DNA from: a virus
Length of the DNA stretch: 31,625 bases
Virus record (IMG/VR): IMGVR_UViG_3300043775_000486
Span: 1 to 31,625 of that record
Strand: one strand, 5' to 3'
Below, piece after piece: positions 1 through 6,534 of this stretch; position 1 is the stretch's first letter; each line of letters starts with the position of its first letter. A program made the position numbers and the translations under genes. The notes under the pieces were generated by a model. The model saw only the letters and a list, made by a program, of their open reading frames with translations, made no database searches and had not been told where the DNA came from.

Positions 1-1
1 T

Positions 2-415
2 ATAGGATCAGGAGGGAATGCAGTCTACAAGACCTTCCTAGATAGCTATCTCACAGATACCCTATTCAACTATGTCCTAGGTGAATTGCCTATGGCTATG
101 CAGTACAAATTCGTGAATAAGGGAGTAGTAAAGCGCAAATCAGAGAACATCACAGAACCTACCTTTGCGGAATTGCAGAGTATTTCACAATACTACAAGG
201 GCTATGCTGAGTGGTATGCTGAACGGGCAATCAATTACCTGTGCGCTAACTCTGAGCAGTACCCTGAGTACTTAAATCCAGGATCTGATGTGACTACTAT
301 CCAACCTGTATCTAATCAGTACAAGGTGGCTATCAATCTAGGCAGGGGAGACTATGAAGATCACCGACCATATAGCGAAAGATACCAAGGGAACAGATAC
401 AAAAAACCATTCTAA
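2..415 (+). CDS. Head-tail connector (DUF6712-like), C-terminal part, cut by window edge
   Basis: The reading frame is open from base 2 to the stop at 413-415, so the 5' end lies outside the window. The visible part (about 137 residues) has an N-terminal stretch with AVYKTFLDSYL, then a long helical middle and NYLCANSEQYPEY. This is the pattern of the gp6-like/DUF6712 head-tail connectors that follow the portal gene in Bacteroidota phages. The gene that starts at 31488 after the portal looks like the N-terminal half of the same protein, so the two pieces probably join across the contig ends. Such proteins form the ring below the portal. The family call is from sequence pattern and position. 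Confidence 0.7.
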   Translation: MGSGGNAVYKTFLDSYLTDTLFNYVLGELPMAMQYKFVNKGVVKRKSENITEPTFAELQSISQYYKGYAEWYAERAINYLCANSEQYPEYLNPGSDVTTIQPVSNQYKVAINLGRGDYEDHRPYSERYQGNRYKKPF

Positions 416-417
416 AA

Positions 418-549
418 ATGGCTTATTCCAAAAACGAAAAGAAGCTAAAAGAATTTCTATCCAAGCAAGATGACATTAGTAGATCTAGTCAAAAAGTTAA
501 AGGCAATCCAAGAAGCACACCCAATGATCCGAACATTCGGAGAGGGTGA
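418..549 (+). CDS. Possible 43-aa basic protein overlapping the next gene
   Basis: An ATG lies two bases after the preceding stop and opens a 43-codon frame ending TGA at 547-549. It begins MAYSKNEKKLKEFLSKQDD and is rich in Lys, Ser and Asn. Its last 80 nt overlap the better supported gene at 470 in another frame, and the composition there follows the other frame. It could be a real short gene, or only the leader of the 470 gene. No family recognised. Confidence 0.25.
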   Translation: MAYSKNEKKLKEFLSKQDDISRSSQKVKGNPRSTPNDPNIRRG

Positions 550-907
550 TATCTACGATTATGTAGATAATGGTGGAGAGATTGAGTACCCTGTCCTTTG
601 GACTGTGGTGAGACCTTCCGTGTATAATGGAACTACTATGCGCTATGATCTAGTGCTTCTCTTTGCGGATCTATTGACTGAAGATAAAAGCAACAGACTA
701 CAGATCCAATCTGATCAGCTACTTGTGGCTTTGGATGTACTAGCAAAATTGAAACTAGATAATGACTATAGCTTTAATACTGCGCCTAATGGTGCTATCG
801 AATTCTTTCAAGAACGCTTTGATGATTTTACAGCAGGAGTCTCTATTGCTATACAGGTTTCTGCTCCTATGCCTTTGAACCTTTGTGTGATCCCAACTAT
901 AGCCTAA
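470..907 (+). CDS. Tail-completion / neck-like protein
   Basis: The 145-residue protein starts MTLVDLVKKLKAIQEAHPMI and has FGEGDIYDY and the EYPVLWTVV segment. A later stretch, IQSDQLLVALDVLAKL, is typical of a Bacteroidota phage family encoded between the head-tail connector and the lysis genes. By position it should cap the neck or the head-proximal end of the tail, but that role is inferred from gene order. The ATG at 470 is chosen because the conserved block begins there. No signal peptide or membrane segment is seen. Confidence 0.5.
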   Translation: MTLVDLVKKLKAIQEAHPMIRTFGEGDIYDYVDNGGEIEYPVLWTVVRPSVYNGTTMRYDLVLLFADLLTEDKSNRLQIQSDQLLVALDVLAKLKLDNDYSFNTAPNGAIEFFQERFDDFTAGVSIAIQVSAPMPLNLCVIPTIA

Positions 908-908
908 A

Positions 909-1097
909 ATGAATATTTTGAAAAGTGATGAACTAGGAGTGCCTTCTACCTTTGTAGCAATCTTTGCAAATGTTACTGCTATGGCAGGGCTTCAATTTGT
1001 TAATCTAGTTTTCACTTCTGTGATTTCTATTTTATCAATTGTTTATTTGGTTTATAAAATACGGGGAGAAATAAAGAAAAACAATGGCAAAGGCTAA
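909..1097 (+). CDS. Small membrane protein, holin-like
   Basis: A 62-residue protein whose ATG follows the previous stop after one base. Residues about 13-55 are almost wholly hydrophobic (two closely spaced helices or one long one), and the C-terminus is Lys-rich (KIRGEIKKNNGKG). This is the size and layout of a small holin or antiholin, and it opens a cassette that also holds a second membrane protein, a peptidase and an anchored envelope protein. Its 3' end overlaps the next gene by 14 nt. No specific family is recognised; the lysis role is inferred from context. Confidence 0.55.
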   Translation: MNILKSDELGVPSTFVAIFANVTAMAGLQFVNLVFTSVISILSIVYLVYKIRGEIKKNNGKG

Positions 1098-1209
1098 GGC
1101 AGTAGCACAGATCAAAATCACCTTTGGAAAAAGGAGAAACGGGAAGGCAAAGAAAGCCTACTCCAAAAGTTTAAACAAGCCTAAAAAATACAGGGGACAA
1201 GGCAGATGA
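1084..1209 (+). CDS. Very basic 41-aa peptide
   Basis: A 41-codon gene starting ATG at 1084 inside the end of the preceding gene and ending TGA at 1207-1209. The stop overlaps the ATG of the next gene (ATGA), a sign of translational coupling. The product has about 16 Lys/Arg and almost no acidic residues, and ends KPKKYRGQGR. Short basic proteins ending in a similar RGQG(R/K) tail occur near the lysis genes of Bacteroidota phages; their function is unknown. DNA or RNA binding, or binding to negatively charged envelope, would fit the charge. Confidence 0.7.
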   Translation: MAKAKAVAQIKITFGKRRNGKAKKAYSKSLNKPKKYRGQGR

Positions 1210-1445
1210 AAAACTTCTTCACATGGGCAAAAGGATTCCTGTCTGAAGGGGGAGAAGCATCTAGTAAAAGGCTTGTTGGTGTAATTAGTGCAATCGCATT
1301 ATCCTATACTCTTATCAGAAATCAAAACGAACCACTAGTGTATTCAGTAGCTGCCCTTTCTGCTGCTGCTTTGGGGATCACGGCTGCCGAAAAAATATTC
1401 AAAAAACCAAATAACAATAAAAATGAAGATCAGTCCACATCTTAA
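1206..1445 (+). CDS. Putative holin
   Basis: A 79-residue protein with an amphipathic N-terminus (MKNFFTWAKGFLSEGG). The motif ASSKRLVGVISAIALSY then leads into a first membrane helix (about 23-36), and a second hydrophobic segment follows at about 47-63. The tail is charged and Asn/Lys-rich. The ASSKRLVG segment followed by two helices is the common holin pattern of Bacteroidota phages, usually next to an endolysin. Here the M15 peptidase starts 23 nt before its stop. It would form inner-membrane lesions that time lysis. Homology is judged by eye. Confidence 0.7.
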   Translation: MKNFFTWAKGFLSEGGEASSKRLVGVISAIALSYTLIRNQNEPLVYSVAALSAAALGITAAEKIFKKPNNNKNEDQSTS

Positions 1446-1884
1446 TCTTGCTGAGATCACTAGAAGTGACACAGCCAAAAGACACGGAATAGATAACACG
1501 CCAACGGCAGAGCATCTTGAGAACTTCAAGCTACTTGCAGATAAAGTATTCGAACCAATTCGGGAACACTTCGGAGTTCCTATTTTTATTTCGAGCGGAT
1601 ACAGATCCAAGGCTTTGAATTCTTTCATCAAGGGTAGTCCTTCCTCACAACATTGCAAAGGTCAAGCCATTGATATAGATATGGATGGAGGTAATGGTGA
1701 AGTGACCAATCGGATGGTTTTTGATTTCATAAAAAATAAGCTAGACTTCGATCAGTTAATTTGGGAGTTCGGCACAGACTTCAATCCTGATTGGGTTCAT
1801 GTCTCATTCGTAAAATCAGGAAACAGAAAGCAGAAACTCAAGGCTGTTAGGTCTGGAGGAAAAACAACCTATCTACCCATCTAA
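1423..1884 (+). CDS. M15 family peptidase, endolysin
   Basis: A 153-residue single-domain zinc peptidase of the D-Ala-D-Ala carboxypeptidase / L-Ala-D-Glu endopeptidase type (M15). Visible landmarks are SSGYRS at 57-62, then SQHCKGQAIDID with ligands His77 and Asp84. Near the end is DWVHVS with likely catalytic Asp123 and third ligand His126. No signal peptide is present, so release should depend on the neighbouring holin. It would cut peptidoglycan stem peptides. It overlaps the holin by 23 nt and its stop shares one base with the next start. Confidence 0.9.
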   Translation: MKISPHLNLAEITRSDTAKRHGIDNTPTAEHLENFKLLADKVFEPIREHFGVPIFISSGYRSKALNSFIKGSPSSQHCKGQAIDIDMDGGNGEVTNRMVFDFIKNKLDFDQLIWEFGTDFNPDWVHVSFVKSGNRKQKLKAVRSGGKTTYLPI

Positions 1885-2765
1885 TGGAACTTACCAAAAT
1901 TGCACGGAATGTGCATTCTCTTGCACTAAGCAAAGAGGAAAACAGAGTAGCCCTTTTGTCTGACATTCATTGGGATAATCCAAAGTGTGACAGGGAGATG
2001 TTAAAAAGACACCTAGACTACTGCCTTGAAAATGATATTCCTATCTTCATCAATGGGGATTTCTTCTGCTGTATGCAGGGGCGCATGGATCGGAGAAGCA
2101 ACAAATCAGACATCAGACCTGAACACAATAATGCAAAGTACTTGGATAGCATAGTAGAAACGGCTGTAGAATGGTGGTCACCTTATGCTCACCTATTGAC
2201 TGTGATCGGGTACGGCAATCATGAGACTTCTATCATCAAGTACTCAGAGACCGACATCCTTCAAAGATTTGTAGATCTATTCAACTACAAGAATAAAAGC
2301 CAAGTTTATACGGGTGGATATGGGGGATGGATGGTTATTAAATATCATGTGAGACCTAGTACTACAATGACAAAAAATTTGAAGTACCATCATGGAATCG
2401 GTTTAGGTGGAATTGTTACACGCGGTGCTATAAACCTGACAAGATCACTTGAAATGTATGAGAACATGGACATCTTTATCATGGGGCACATTCATGAGAA
2501 CTCTAGCCGTAATGATGTGAGGGATACCCTTACATATAACCAGGGTAAGAGGGTGTATGAATTACAGCAGAAGCAGATTCACCTAGCTATAACGGGCACA
2601 TACAAGGAGGAATACGGAGATGGATCTCAGGGATGGCATGTAGAAAGAGGCGCACCTGTGAAACCTGTAGGAGGTAGAATTCTAACTTTGCACGGAAGGA
2701 GACTTGTGAAGGATGGATCTGAGAATTATGATTTGTTAATCGACTCAAATAAATTCCCACTATGA
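1884..2765 (+). CDS. Calcineurin-like metallophosphoesterase
   Basis: A 293-residue protein with the full metal-binding set of the calcineurin-like superfamily. The set comprises SDIHWD (Asp27, His29), NGDF (Asp59), YGNHE (Asn112, His113) and GHIHE (His202, His204), with a likely further ligand in YHHG (His169/170). It should be a two-metal phosphomonoesterase, diesterase or nuclease; the substrate cannot be read from sequence. It is coupled to the endolysin (TAATG) and overlaps the next gene by four bases (ATGA). A DNA or nucleotide role, or processing of cell-envelope phosphates, are both open. Confidence 0.85.
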   Translation: MELTKIARNVHSLALSKEENRVALLSDIHWDNPKCDREMLKRHLDYCLENDIPIFINGDFFCCMQGRMDRRSNKSDIRPEHNNAKYLDSIVETAVEWWSPYAHLLTVIGYGNHETSIIKYSETDILQRFVDLFNYKNKSQVYTGGYGGWMVIKYHVRPSTTMTKNLKYHHGIGLGGIVTRGAINLTRSLEMYENMDIFIMGHIHENSSRNDVRDTLTYNQGKRVYELQQKQIHLAITGTYKEEYGDGSQGWHVERGAPVKPVGGRILTLHGRRLVKDGSENYDLLIDSNKFPL

Positions 2766-2983
2766 AAGCTACTTTAATTTTTGATCTACCCAAGGATCAA
2801 TATGACTACTATAGGGCAATCAATGGAGGTGCTACCTTTGGCATTATTCATGACTTTGATCAATGGCTTAGATCTGAAATTAAGTATGGAGATCACAGCG
2901 AAGAAAAGTATAAAACCCTTGAGTTGTGCAGAAAGGAATTATTCAAGTTAATTGAAGCCGAAAACATAGACCTAGACAAATGA
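2762..2983 (+). CDS. Conserved small phage protein, unknown function
   Basis: A 73-residue protein with MKATLIFDLP at the start, the block FDQWLRSEIKYGDHSEEKY, and a helical C-terminus ending LIEAENIDLDK. Small proteins with this MKATLxFDLP...FDQxLRxEIKY pattern are widespread in phages and have no assigned function. Both ends overlap neighbours by ATGA (2762-2765 and 2980-2983), so it is co-translated within the cassette. No membrane segment or metal motif is visible. Confidence 0.7.
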   Translation: MKATLIFDLPKDQYDYYRAINGGATFGIIHDFDQWLRSEIKYGDHSEEKYKTLELCRKELFKLIEAENIDLDK

Positions 2984-3528
2984 AAGAGATGCTAGATGAT
3001 GAACGGATCAGGATTGCAATTTTAGCTTTTATTGCAGGAGTGATCTTAGCTTTTATTGTGTACCCTAGACCTGAGCAGGAGACAGTCTACAAGTTTGAAA
3101 CGAAGGTAGAAAGTGACACAATCTACACTCGAGTGGTGGACACAGTTTATGTGCCGAAAATGAGGATAAAATCACAGATTCTTAGGGATACAATCCTAAT
3201 TGATTATAAGCCTAAAATTAGCCTGTTTAAGACATCCATTCCTTCGGAGTATGGAAGTACCCATCTAAGCGGTGAAGTCCTTGGAGAAGTCCTTAAAATG
3301 ACTGCTACGAATGATTTCAAGATTCCCGTGGTGACCAACACAATCACGGAAACAAAAACAGAGACAATTATCAAAAAGCCCAAGGGGATCTACCTAGGTG
3401 CAGGGGTGAATTCGCTTCTTGATCCTTTGGCTAAAGTTTCCTACTTGGATAACAAATATCTATTCACCTATCAGTACCAACCCGTGACAAAAATTCACAC
3501 CTTGGGTATATCAAAAAAGCTATTCTAG
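2980..3528 (+). CDS. Membrane-anchored envelope protein, spanin candidate
   Basis: A 182-residue protein with a short charged N-terminus, one membrane helix at about 12-28 (IAILAFIAGVILAFIVYP), then a long periplasmic part. Residues 40-115 are rich in Thr and Val and probably beta-stranded. The end (about 136-182) has GIYLGAGVNSLLDP and alternating hydrophobic residues, finishing in Phe like a beta-barrel or outer-membrane-associated strand. An inner-membrane anchor plus an envelope-spanning body beside endolysin and holin suggests an Rz- or unimolecular-spanin-like role. That is inference; no spanin homology is visible. Confidence 0.55.
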   Translation: MKEMLDDERIRIAILAFIAGVILAFIVYPRPEQETVYKFETKVESDTIYTRVVDTVYVPKMRIKSQILRDTILIDYKPKISLFKTSIPSEYGSTHLSGEVLGEVLKMTATNDFKIPVVTNTITETKTETIIKKPKGIYLGAGVNSLLDPLAKVSYLDNKYLFTYQYQPVTKIHTLGISKKLF

Positions 3529-3529
3529 T

Positions 3530-3775
3530 ATGTGGATTGAAATTGATGTAATGCTAGCAGGTAGTACTATGGATTGGCAGGAACTAGGGCTAGATGTCAA
3601 GCACGAATTTGTGAGGCGCATGGTTAGGATTGAGGATATAGCCTATGTGCAGGAATTGGTGAATGATATTCAAGTCATGTACTTCTATGACAAATCTTCC
3701 TGCCTAATTCGGGGTAGCTACCAGGAGATCAGAGATGAACTTCTGCATCTTGATCAGGAAAGTGATCTTGACTAA
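3530..3775 (+). CDS. Hypothetical 81-aa acidic protein
   Basis: The last gene of the plus-strand lysis cassette, starting one base after the preceding stop. The 81 residues form an alternating strand pattern (VRIEDIAYVQEL, then QVMYFYDKSSCLIRG) and end with a helix and acidic tail (LLHLDQESDLD). The middle resembles small beta-rich regulators in which an Asp/Glu-Ile pair precedes paired strands, but no family can be assigned. A perfect 7-bp hairpin begins at the last base of its stop codon. Confidence 0.6.
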   Translation: MWIEIDVMLAGSTMDWQELGLDVKHEFVRRMVRIEDIAYVQELVNDIQVMYFYDKSSCLIRGSYQEIRDELLHLDQESDLD

Positions 3776-3793
3776 TTCGGATTTTTTCCGAAT
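3775..3793 (+). terminator. Hairpin between convergent operons
   Basis: ATTCGGA and TCCGAAT form a perfect 7-bp stem around a T5 loop. It starts at the stop codon of the plus-strand cassette and lies ahead of the end of the minus-strand operon. There is no T-run immediately after the stem on either strand, so it is a weak bidirectional terminator candidate at best. Confidence 0.4.
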
Positions 3794-3817
3794 AACTGCA
3801 TGAATTTTTACTAGAAG

Positions 3818-3836
3818 TGTAGACAATTTGTCGACA
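3818..3836. repeat. Imperfect inverted repeat in the convergent gap
   Basis: TGTAGACAA and TTGTCGACA flank one central base; the 9-bp arms differ at one position. It lies four bases beyond the stop of the minus-strand Cys-rich gene. It could be part of minus-strand transcription termination or a protein site; the sequence does not decide. Confidence 0.35.
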
Positions 3837-3839
3837 GTT

Positions 3840-4037
3840 CTATTCATTTTTTTTGACTATATCCTTCAATTGATTCCAAATATCTGATTCAAGATCCCCC
3901 CAATACATCTCACACTTTCCATCTTTGAAGGGTGGACTCATAAAATAGGACTGATAGTCACTAGGTTTAGCGGTGAATCTATAGCAGCCTTCTTTGTAGG
4001 GACAATCTGTCCCTAGGCACATGGTGATATCAGGCAT
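3840..4037 (-). CDS. Small Cys-rich protein, probable metal binder
   Basis: A 65-residue protein with MCLGTDCPYKEGCYRF near the N-terminus and GKCEMYW further on: Cys-x5-Cys-x5-Cys and one later Cys. The intervening segment is AKPSDYQSYFMSPP. Four cysteines in this arrangement suggest a zinc or iron-sulphur site. This Cys pattern followed by YF..PP...GKC recurs in small proteins of Bacteroidota phages with no known role. It is the last gene of the minus-strand operon, 48 nt after the Nmad1-like gene. Confidence 0.65.
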   Translation of the reverse strand: MPDITMCLGTDCPYKEGCYRFTAKPSDYQSYFMSPPFKDGKCEMYWGDLESDIWNQLKDIVKKNE

Positions 4038-4085
4038 GATTATTCATTCATTAGTTTATTTTTTCTCTTTAATGTTTAGGATATC

Positions 4086-4376
4086 TTACATTTTACCCCC
4101 TTTTTGTAAACTATATTTAACTTTATCATGAATCTTCAGCAGGACTAGGTAGCCTATCAGATCATTGATCACATCTTCATCATCATTCTCTAGGCTTCCG
4201 TTTTTGATCCGCTTCAGTTTGTCATCTATGCGAATCAGTAGTCCTTCTTTTGCGGACAACTGAGAGAACACACCTAGGGGTTCAAGGGCTGAGTTCCCGT
4301 ACTTGATATTTTTAGAGATCAGGAGTTCACGGATTTCCAGGAGATAGGTAGATACTAGATGTGAAAAATCATTCAT
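4086..4376 (-). CDS. Nmad1-like protein (DUF1599 / nucleotide modification associated)
   Basis: A 96-residue all-helical protein with KNIKYGNSALEPLGVFSQ, then RIDDKLKRI and EDVINDLIGYLVLLKI. The order (KYG.S, E...RIDDKL.R, DL.GYL.LL) matches the Nmad1/DUF1599 family, which has a MazG-like fold and is often encoded near nucleotide or DNA modification genes in phages. The role may be binding or hydrolysis of modified nucleotides, but the activity is not established from this sequence. Its start overlaps the stop of the 31-aa membrane peptide by ATGA. Confidence 0.75.
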   Translation of the reverse strand: MNDFSHLVSTYLLEIRELLISKNIKYGNSALEPLGVFSQLSAKEGLLIRIDDKLKRIKNGSLENDDEDVINDLIGYLVLLKIHDKVKYSLQKGGKM

Positions 4377-4468
4377 GTGATAAGGTATTCAAAAATGGCT
4401 ATAATGATCAAGGCAAAGATAAGAGATAAGCCTACTACTCTCAAGAAAGATTTAGCCTGCCGATTCAT
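4373..4468 (-). CDS. Hidden 31-aa single-pass membrane peptide
   Basis: The minus strand has ATG at 4468-4466 inside the end of the 4452-4703 gene, and TGA at 4375-4373 overlapping the ATG of the Nmad1-like gene. The peptide begins MNRQAKSFLRVVG and continues as one hydrophobic helix (LSLIFALIIIAIFEYLI), basic at the N-terminus, so an N-in inner-membrane orientation is likely. Tight overlaps on both sides fill an otherwise empty gap and argue that it is translated. No family recognised. Confidence 0.65.
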   Translation of the reverse strand: MNRQAKSFLRVVGLSLIFALIIIAIFEYLIT

Positions 4469-4703
4469 GAAACTCTTTGAAGGATCTGAACCTATCCCCT
4501 TTCAAGTATTGACTGCTTTGGAACTTTGACTTTCCCTTCTTTACTAGGCAGCCATCTTCAAACAGGACATAGAACTCATTTTCTGCTATCACTTGATTGA
4601 TAGAAATGTAATCTACCCACCATTCGGCAGGCTTTCGGTTCTCATCCATAACCTTTGAGGCTTTACCATATCCAAAGGGATTCAAGATCTCTGATTCTTC
4701 CAT
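4452..4703 (-). CDS. Hypothetical 83-aa protein, first gene of minus operon
   Basis: The first gene of the minus-strand operon, transcribed away from the divergent regulatory region at 4704-4850. The 83 residues contain KPAEWWVDYISINQVI and a strand-rich centre (FYVLFEDGCLVKKGKS), then a Phe/Arg-rich end (DRFRSFKEFHES). The protein looks small, globular and soluble. No known motif can be named. Its stop region overlaps the hidden membrane peptide, so the four minus-strand genes probably form one transcript. Confidence 0.6.
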   Translation of the reverse strand: MEESEILNPFGYGKASKVMDENRKPAEWWVDYISINQVIAENEFYVLFEDGCLVKKGKSKFQSSQYLKGDRFRSFKEFHESAG

Positions 4704-4746
4704 GTTTTTATTTGCAAGTTATAGGCTAAAAAAGATAGGCTTGAAA

Positions 4747-4761
4747 AAAATCTAAGATTTT
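4747..4761. promoter_or_regulatory. Perfect dyad, operator candidate
   Basis: AAAATCT, central A, AGATTTT: a perfect 15-bp inverted repeat in the divergent region. It is AT-rich, so chance cannot be excluded. Its centre lies 17 bp from that of the next dyad. Confidence 0.45.
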
Positions 4762-4763
4762 GT

Positions 4764-4778
4764 CTAAAATATTTTTAG
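4764..4778. promoter_or_regulatory. Second dyad, operator candidate
   Basis: CTAAAA, TAT, TTTTAG lies directly upstream of the -33 element of the plus promoter. Its TCTAAA/TTTAG core resembles the dyad that overlaps the promoter at 7701-7732. Confidence 0.45.
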
Positions 4779-4783
4779 TTAGG

Positions 4784-4815
4784 TATTGTATTTTAAGAAA
4801 TAAGTTGTATTCTTG
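4784..4815 (+). promoter_or_regulatory. Early promoter P1, Bacteroidota type
   Basis: TATTG (TTG at 4786-4788) is followed after exactly 19 nt by TATTCTTG (4808-4815) and then TATC. This fits the Bacteroidota consensus TTTG / TAnnTTTG with one change in the -7 box. Transcription would begin near 4820, about 30 nt before the ATG at 4851. The same TTG-N19 layout recurs at 7701-7732. Confidence 0.6.
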
Positions 4816-4850
4816 TATCAGCAATCAGGCACACATAACCAAAAGACACC

Positions 4851-5336
4851 ATGACAACCTTCAATTTTGAACCCATAAAAGAAACCGAAAAAGCAATTTT
4901 TGCAAAAGTTCCTTATTTTGAAGCTACACCTGAAGGAGTAAAAAAGCACAAACAACTATTTTTTGAGTGTTGGATTCCGAAATCAATAATTGAAAAGGGA
5001 TCAGCTAAAGATTTTGTCATAGCAAAAAGAAATGAAAAAAGGTTGTCTAATTCTTATCAGAGATTGTGTGAAATGCCTACAAGTTGGAAAACTATGGGAG
5101 AATATGCACCAATAAAAATTGAGAAAAAAGTTGAGGTTATTGACTACGATAAACTAGCAGAATTGGTCAAACATTTTGAGAATAAATATGGCTCAAATTT
5201 ACGCAAGTTGGTTATAGATGGCGAAGGAAGTAACGGGTATGTAAGTGATGAAGATGAAAAAATCATTAATAAATTAGAGTTTCCATCTATGACTATAGCT
5301 TGTGTTCCTAAAAAACAAATAACTATTTACAATTAA
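4851..5336 (+). CDS. Hypothetical early protein, AT-rich
   Basis: A 161-residue protein, first gene after promoter P1. The N-terminal half has KETEKAIFAKVPYFEATP and ECWIPKSII, the middle is Lys-rich, and the C-terminus has a conserved-looking DGEGSNGYVSDEDEKII and a final beta strand. The gene is more AT-rich than the backbone and uses AAA and TTT codons heavily, suggesting a separate origin. No catalytic motif is visible. Early position suggests a host-takeover or regulatory role, but that is only positional. Confidence 0.6.
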   Translation: MTTFNFEPIKETEKAIFAKVPYFEATPEGVKKHKQLFFECWIPKSIIEKGSAKDFVIAKRNEKRLSNSYQRLCEMPTSWKTMGEYAPIKIEKKVEVIDYDKLAELVKHFENKYGSNLRKLVIDGEGSNGYVSDEDEKIINKLEFPSMTIACVPKKQITIYN

Positions 5337-5348
5337 ACCCTAAAAAAA

Positions 5349-5603
5349 ATGAACTACGATTCAGAAAACTTCTACGATCAAGAGATAACATTCACTTACG
5401 AAGGTCAAGACTACCTTTGGATAGGTGACTACACCATCGAACACTTCGGTGAAGATGAAAGTGAATTTGCCCCTGCCTACGGGGAGATGGAGATCACCAT
5501 AGACTACACTAGAAGCCTATCATCCTATGAACACGGCTTTGAGGTAGTACCTACTAGATCTATGCTGATGGAACTAGAACTAGAAATTGAAAGAAACTAT
5601 TAA
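5349..5603 (+). CDS. Hypothetical 84-aa strongly acidic protein
   Basis: The protein has about 21 Asp/Glu against roughly 4 Lys/Arg in 84 residues. Aromatic-rich strands (FTYEGQDYLWIGDYTIEHF) lead to EMEITIDYTRSL and a helical acidic C-terminus. Such acidity is seen in DNA-mimic inhibitors, but also in ordinary small phage proteins, so no function is assigned. It lies 12 nt after the preceding gene and ahead of the ERF gene in the early operon. Confidence 0.6.
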   Translation: MNYDSENFYDQEITFTYEGQDYLWIGDYTIEHFGEDESEFAPAYGEMEITIDYTRSLSSYEHGFEVVPTRSMLMELELEIERNY

Positions 5604-5626
5604 TAAAAACCAAATAAACAAACCAA

Positions 5627-6178
5627 ATGGAAAGATCACCAAGTATTCAAAACCTAACCCAAGGATTAGCCAAGTTTCACGCTATGGTCGGGCGCATCTC
5701 TAAGGATGCAAAGAACCCCTTCTTCAAGTCAAACTACGCAAGCCTTCCGCACATCATCACAGAGATCTCTGAACCTATGGAGAAGGCAGGGCTAGTGATA
5801 TCACAGTTCCCTGATGGGGATGGTCTCACTACTATGCTTATTCACGCAGATAGTGGGGAGTTTATCTCAGCTACCTACACACTTCAGGTAGTACGGCAGA
5901 ATGATCCCCAGGCACAGGGTAGTGCCCTGTCTTATGCTAGAAGATACGGCTTGACTTCAGTCCTGAACCTAGCCATCTCAGATGATGATGCAGAGGCAGC
6001 CATGAAGCCCTTGAGACAATCACCTCCACCTGTTAAGGTAGCACCTACAGAAGCGCAGTTCGCAGGGATAGTGCAGTACTTGAATGGCACACCTGATCAA
6101 CAGAAGACAGCCAAGGAGGCACTAAAGAAATACAACTTAACCAAGGATCAAAAAGAAATAATCGAAGGACTTATCTAA
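5627..6178 (+). CDS. ERF-family single-strand annealing protein
   Basis: A 183-residue protein with the ERF core: IQNLTQGLAKFHAMVGRISKD, NPFFKSNYASLPHI, a central sheet, and DPQAQGSALSYARRYGLTSVLNL followed by DDDAE. ERF proteins anneal complementary single strands and drive phage recombination and genome circularisation or concatemer formation. The last 55 residues are a linker plus a helical tail. It starts after an A-rich leader (AACAAACCAA) rather than a Shine-Dalgarno. The nearby Gp157-like protein and, further on, SSB-like and RusA-like proteins complete a recombination set. Confidence 0.9.
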   Translation: MERSPSIQNLTQGLAKFHAMVGRISKDAKNPFFKSNYASLPHIITEISEPMEKAGLVISQFPDGDGLTTMLIHADSGEFISATYTLQVVRQNDPQAQGSALSYARRYGLTSVLNLAISDDDAEAAMKPLRQSPPPVKVAPTEAQFAGIVQYLNGTPDQQKTAKEALKKYNLTKDQKEIIEGLI

Positions 6179-6198
6179 AACCAAAACCAAAAATCAAA

Positions 6199-6534
6199 AT
6201 GAAAAACAATTTAAATGCATCCGAATTCTACAGCAAGGCTATCACTTCAATGCCTTCCGTGTTCTCATCTCACAAATTCCTTTCCAAGCTACGGAAGACA
6301 GGCATCAGGAAGGAAGAGATCAAGAGTGACTTTCATCTATCATTCCTGCTAAACAATAGCGAAAGGATTAATAAGTTCCTATGGAAAAAGAAAGAAGTAC
6401 AGATTGAAATACCTTTGAAGGTGGAGGTAGTAGAACCTGATCCTATCAAGGCTGAACTATCAGATGAAGAGATGATCAACATCTTGAAGGCAAAAGGATA
6501 CAAGGTATTAAAACCAACTTGGAGCGAACTATGA
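6199..6534 (+). CDS. Hypothetical 111-aa protein between ERF and Gp157
   Basis: A basic N-terminal half (SHKFLSKLRKTGIRKEEIKSD, then NNSERINKFLWKKKEVQ), an acidic linker (VEVVEPDPIKAELSDEE), and a short C-terminal helix plus strand (MINILKAKGYKVLKP). The C-terminal part resembles a small SAP- or LEM-like helix pair, but the match is too weak to name. Its stop overlaps the next start (ATGA), so it is coupled to the Gp157-like gene. Confidence 0.6.
   Translation: MKNNLNASEFYSKAITSMPSVFSSHKFLSKLRKTGIRKEEIKSDFHLSFLLNNSERINKFLWKKKEVQIEIPLKVEVVEPDPIKAELSDEEMINILKAKGYKVLKPTWSEL

Larger units (their letters stand above)
4704..4850. promoter_or_regulatory. Divergent intergenic control region
   Basis: This AT-rich gap separates the minus operon from the plus early operon. 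It holds two adjacent dyads (4747-4761 and 4764-4778) and the plus promoter at 4784-4815. For the minus operon, a weak -7-like TAGATTTT (reverse strand, about 4750-4757) can be seen, inside the first dyad. A repressor bound at the dyads could therefore govern both directions; that is inference. Confidence 0.55.
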
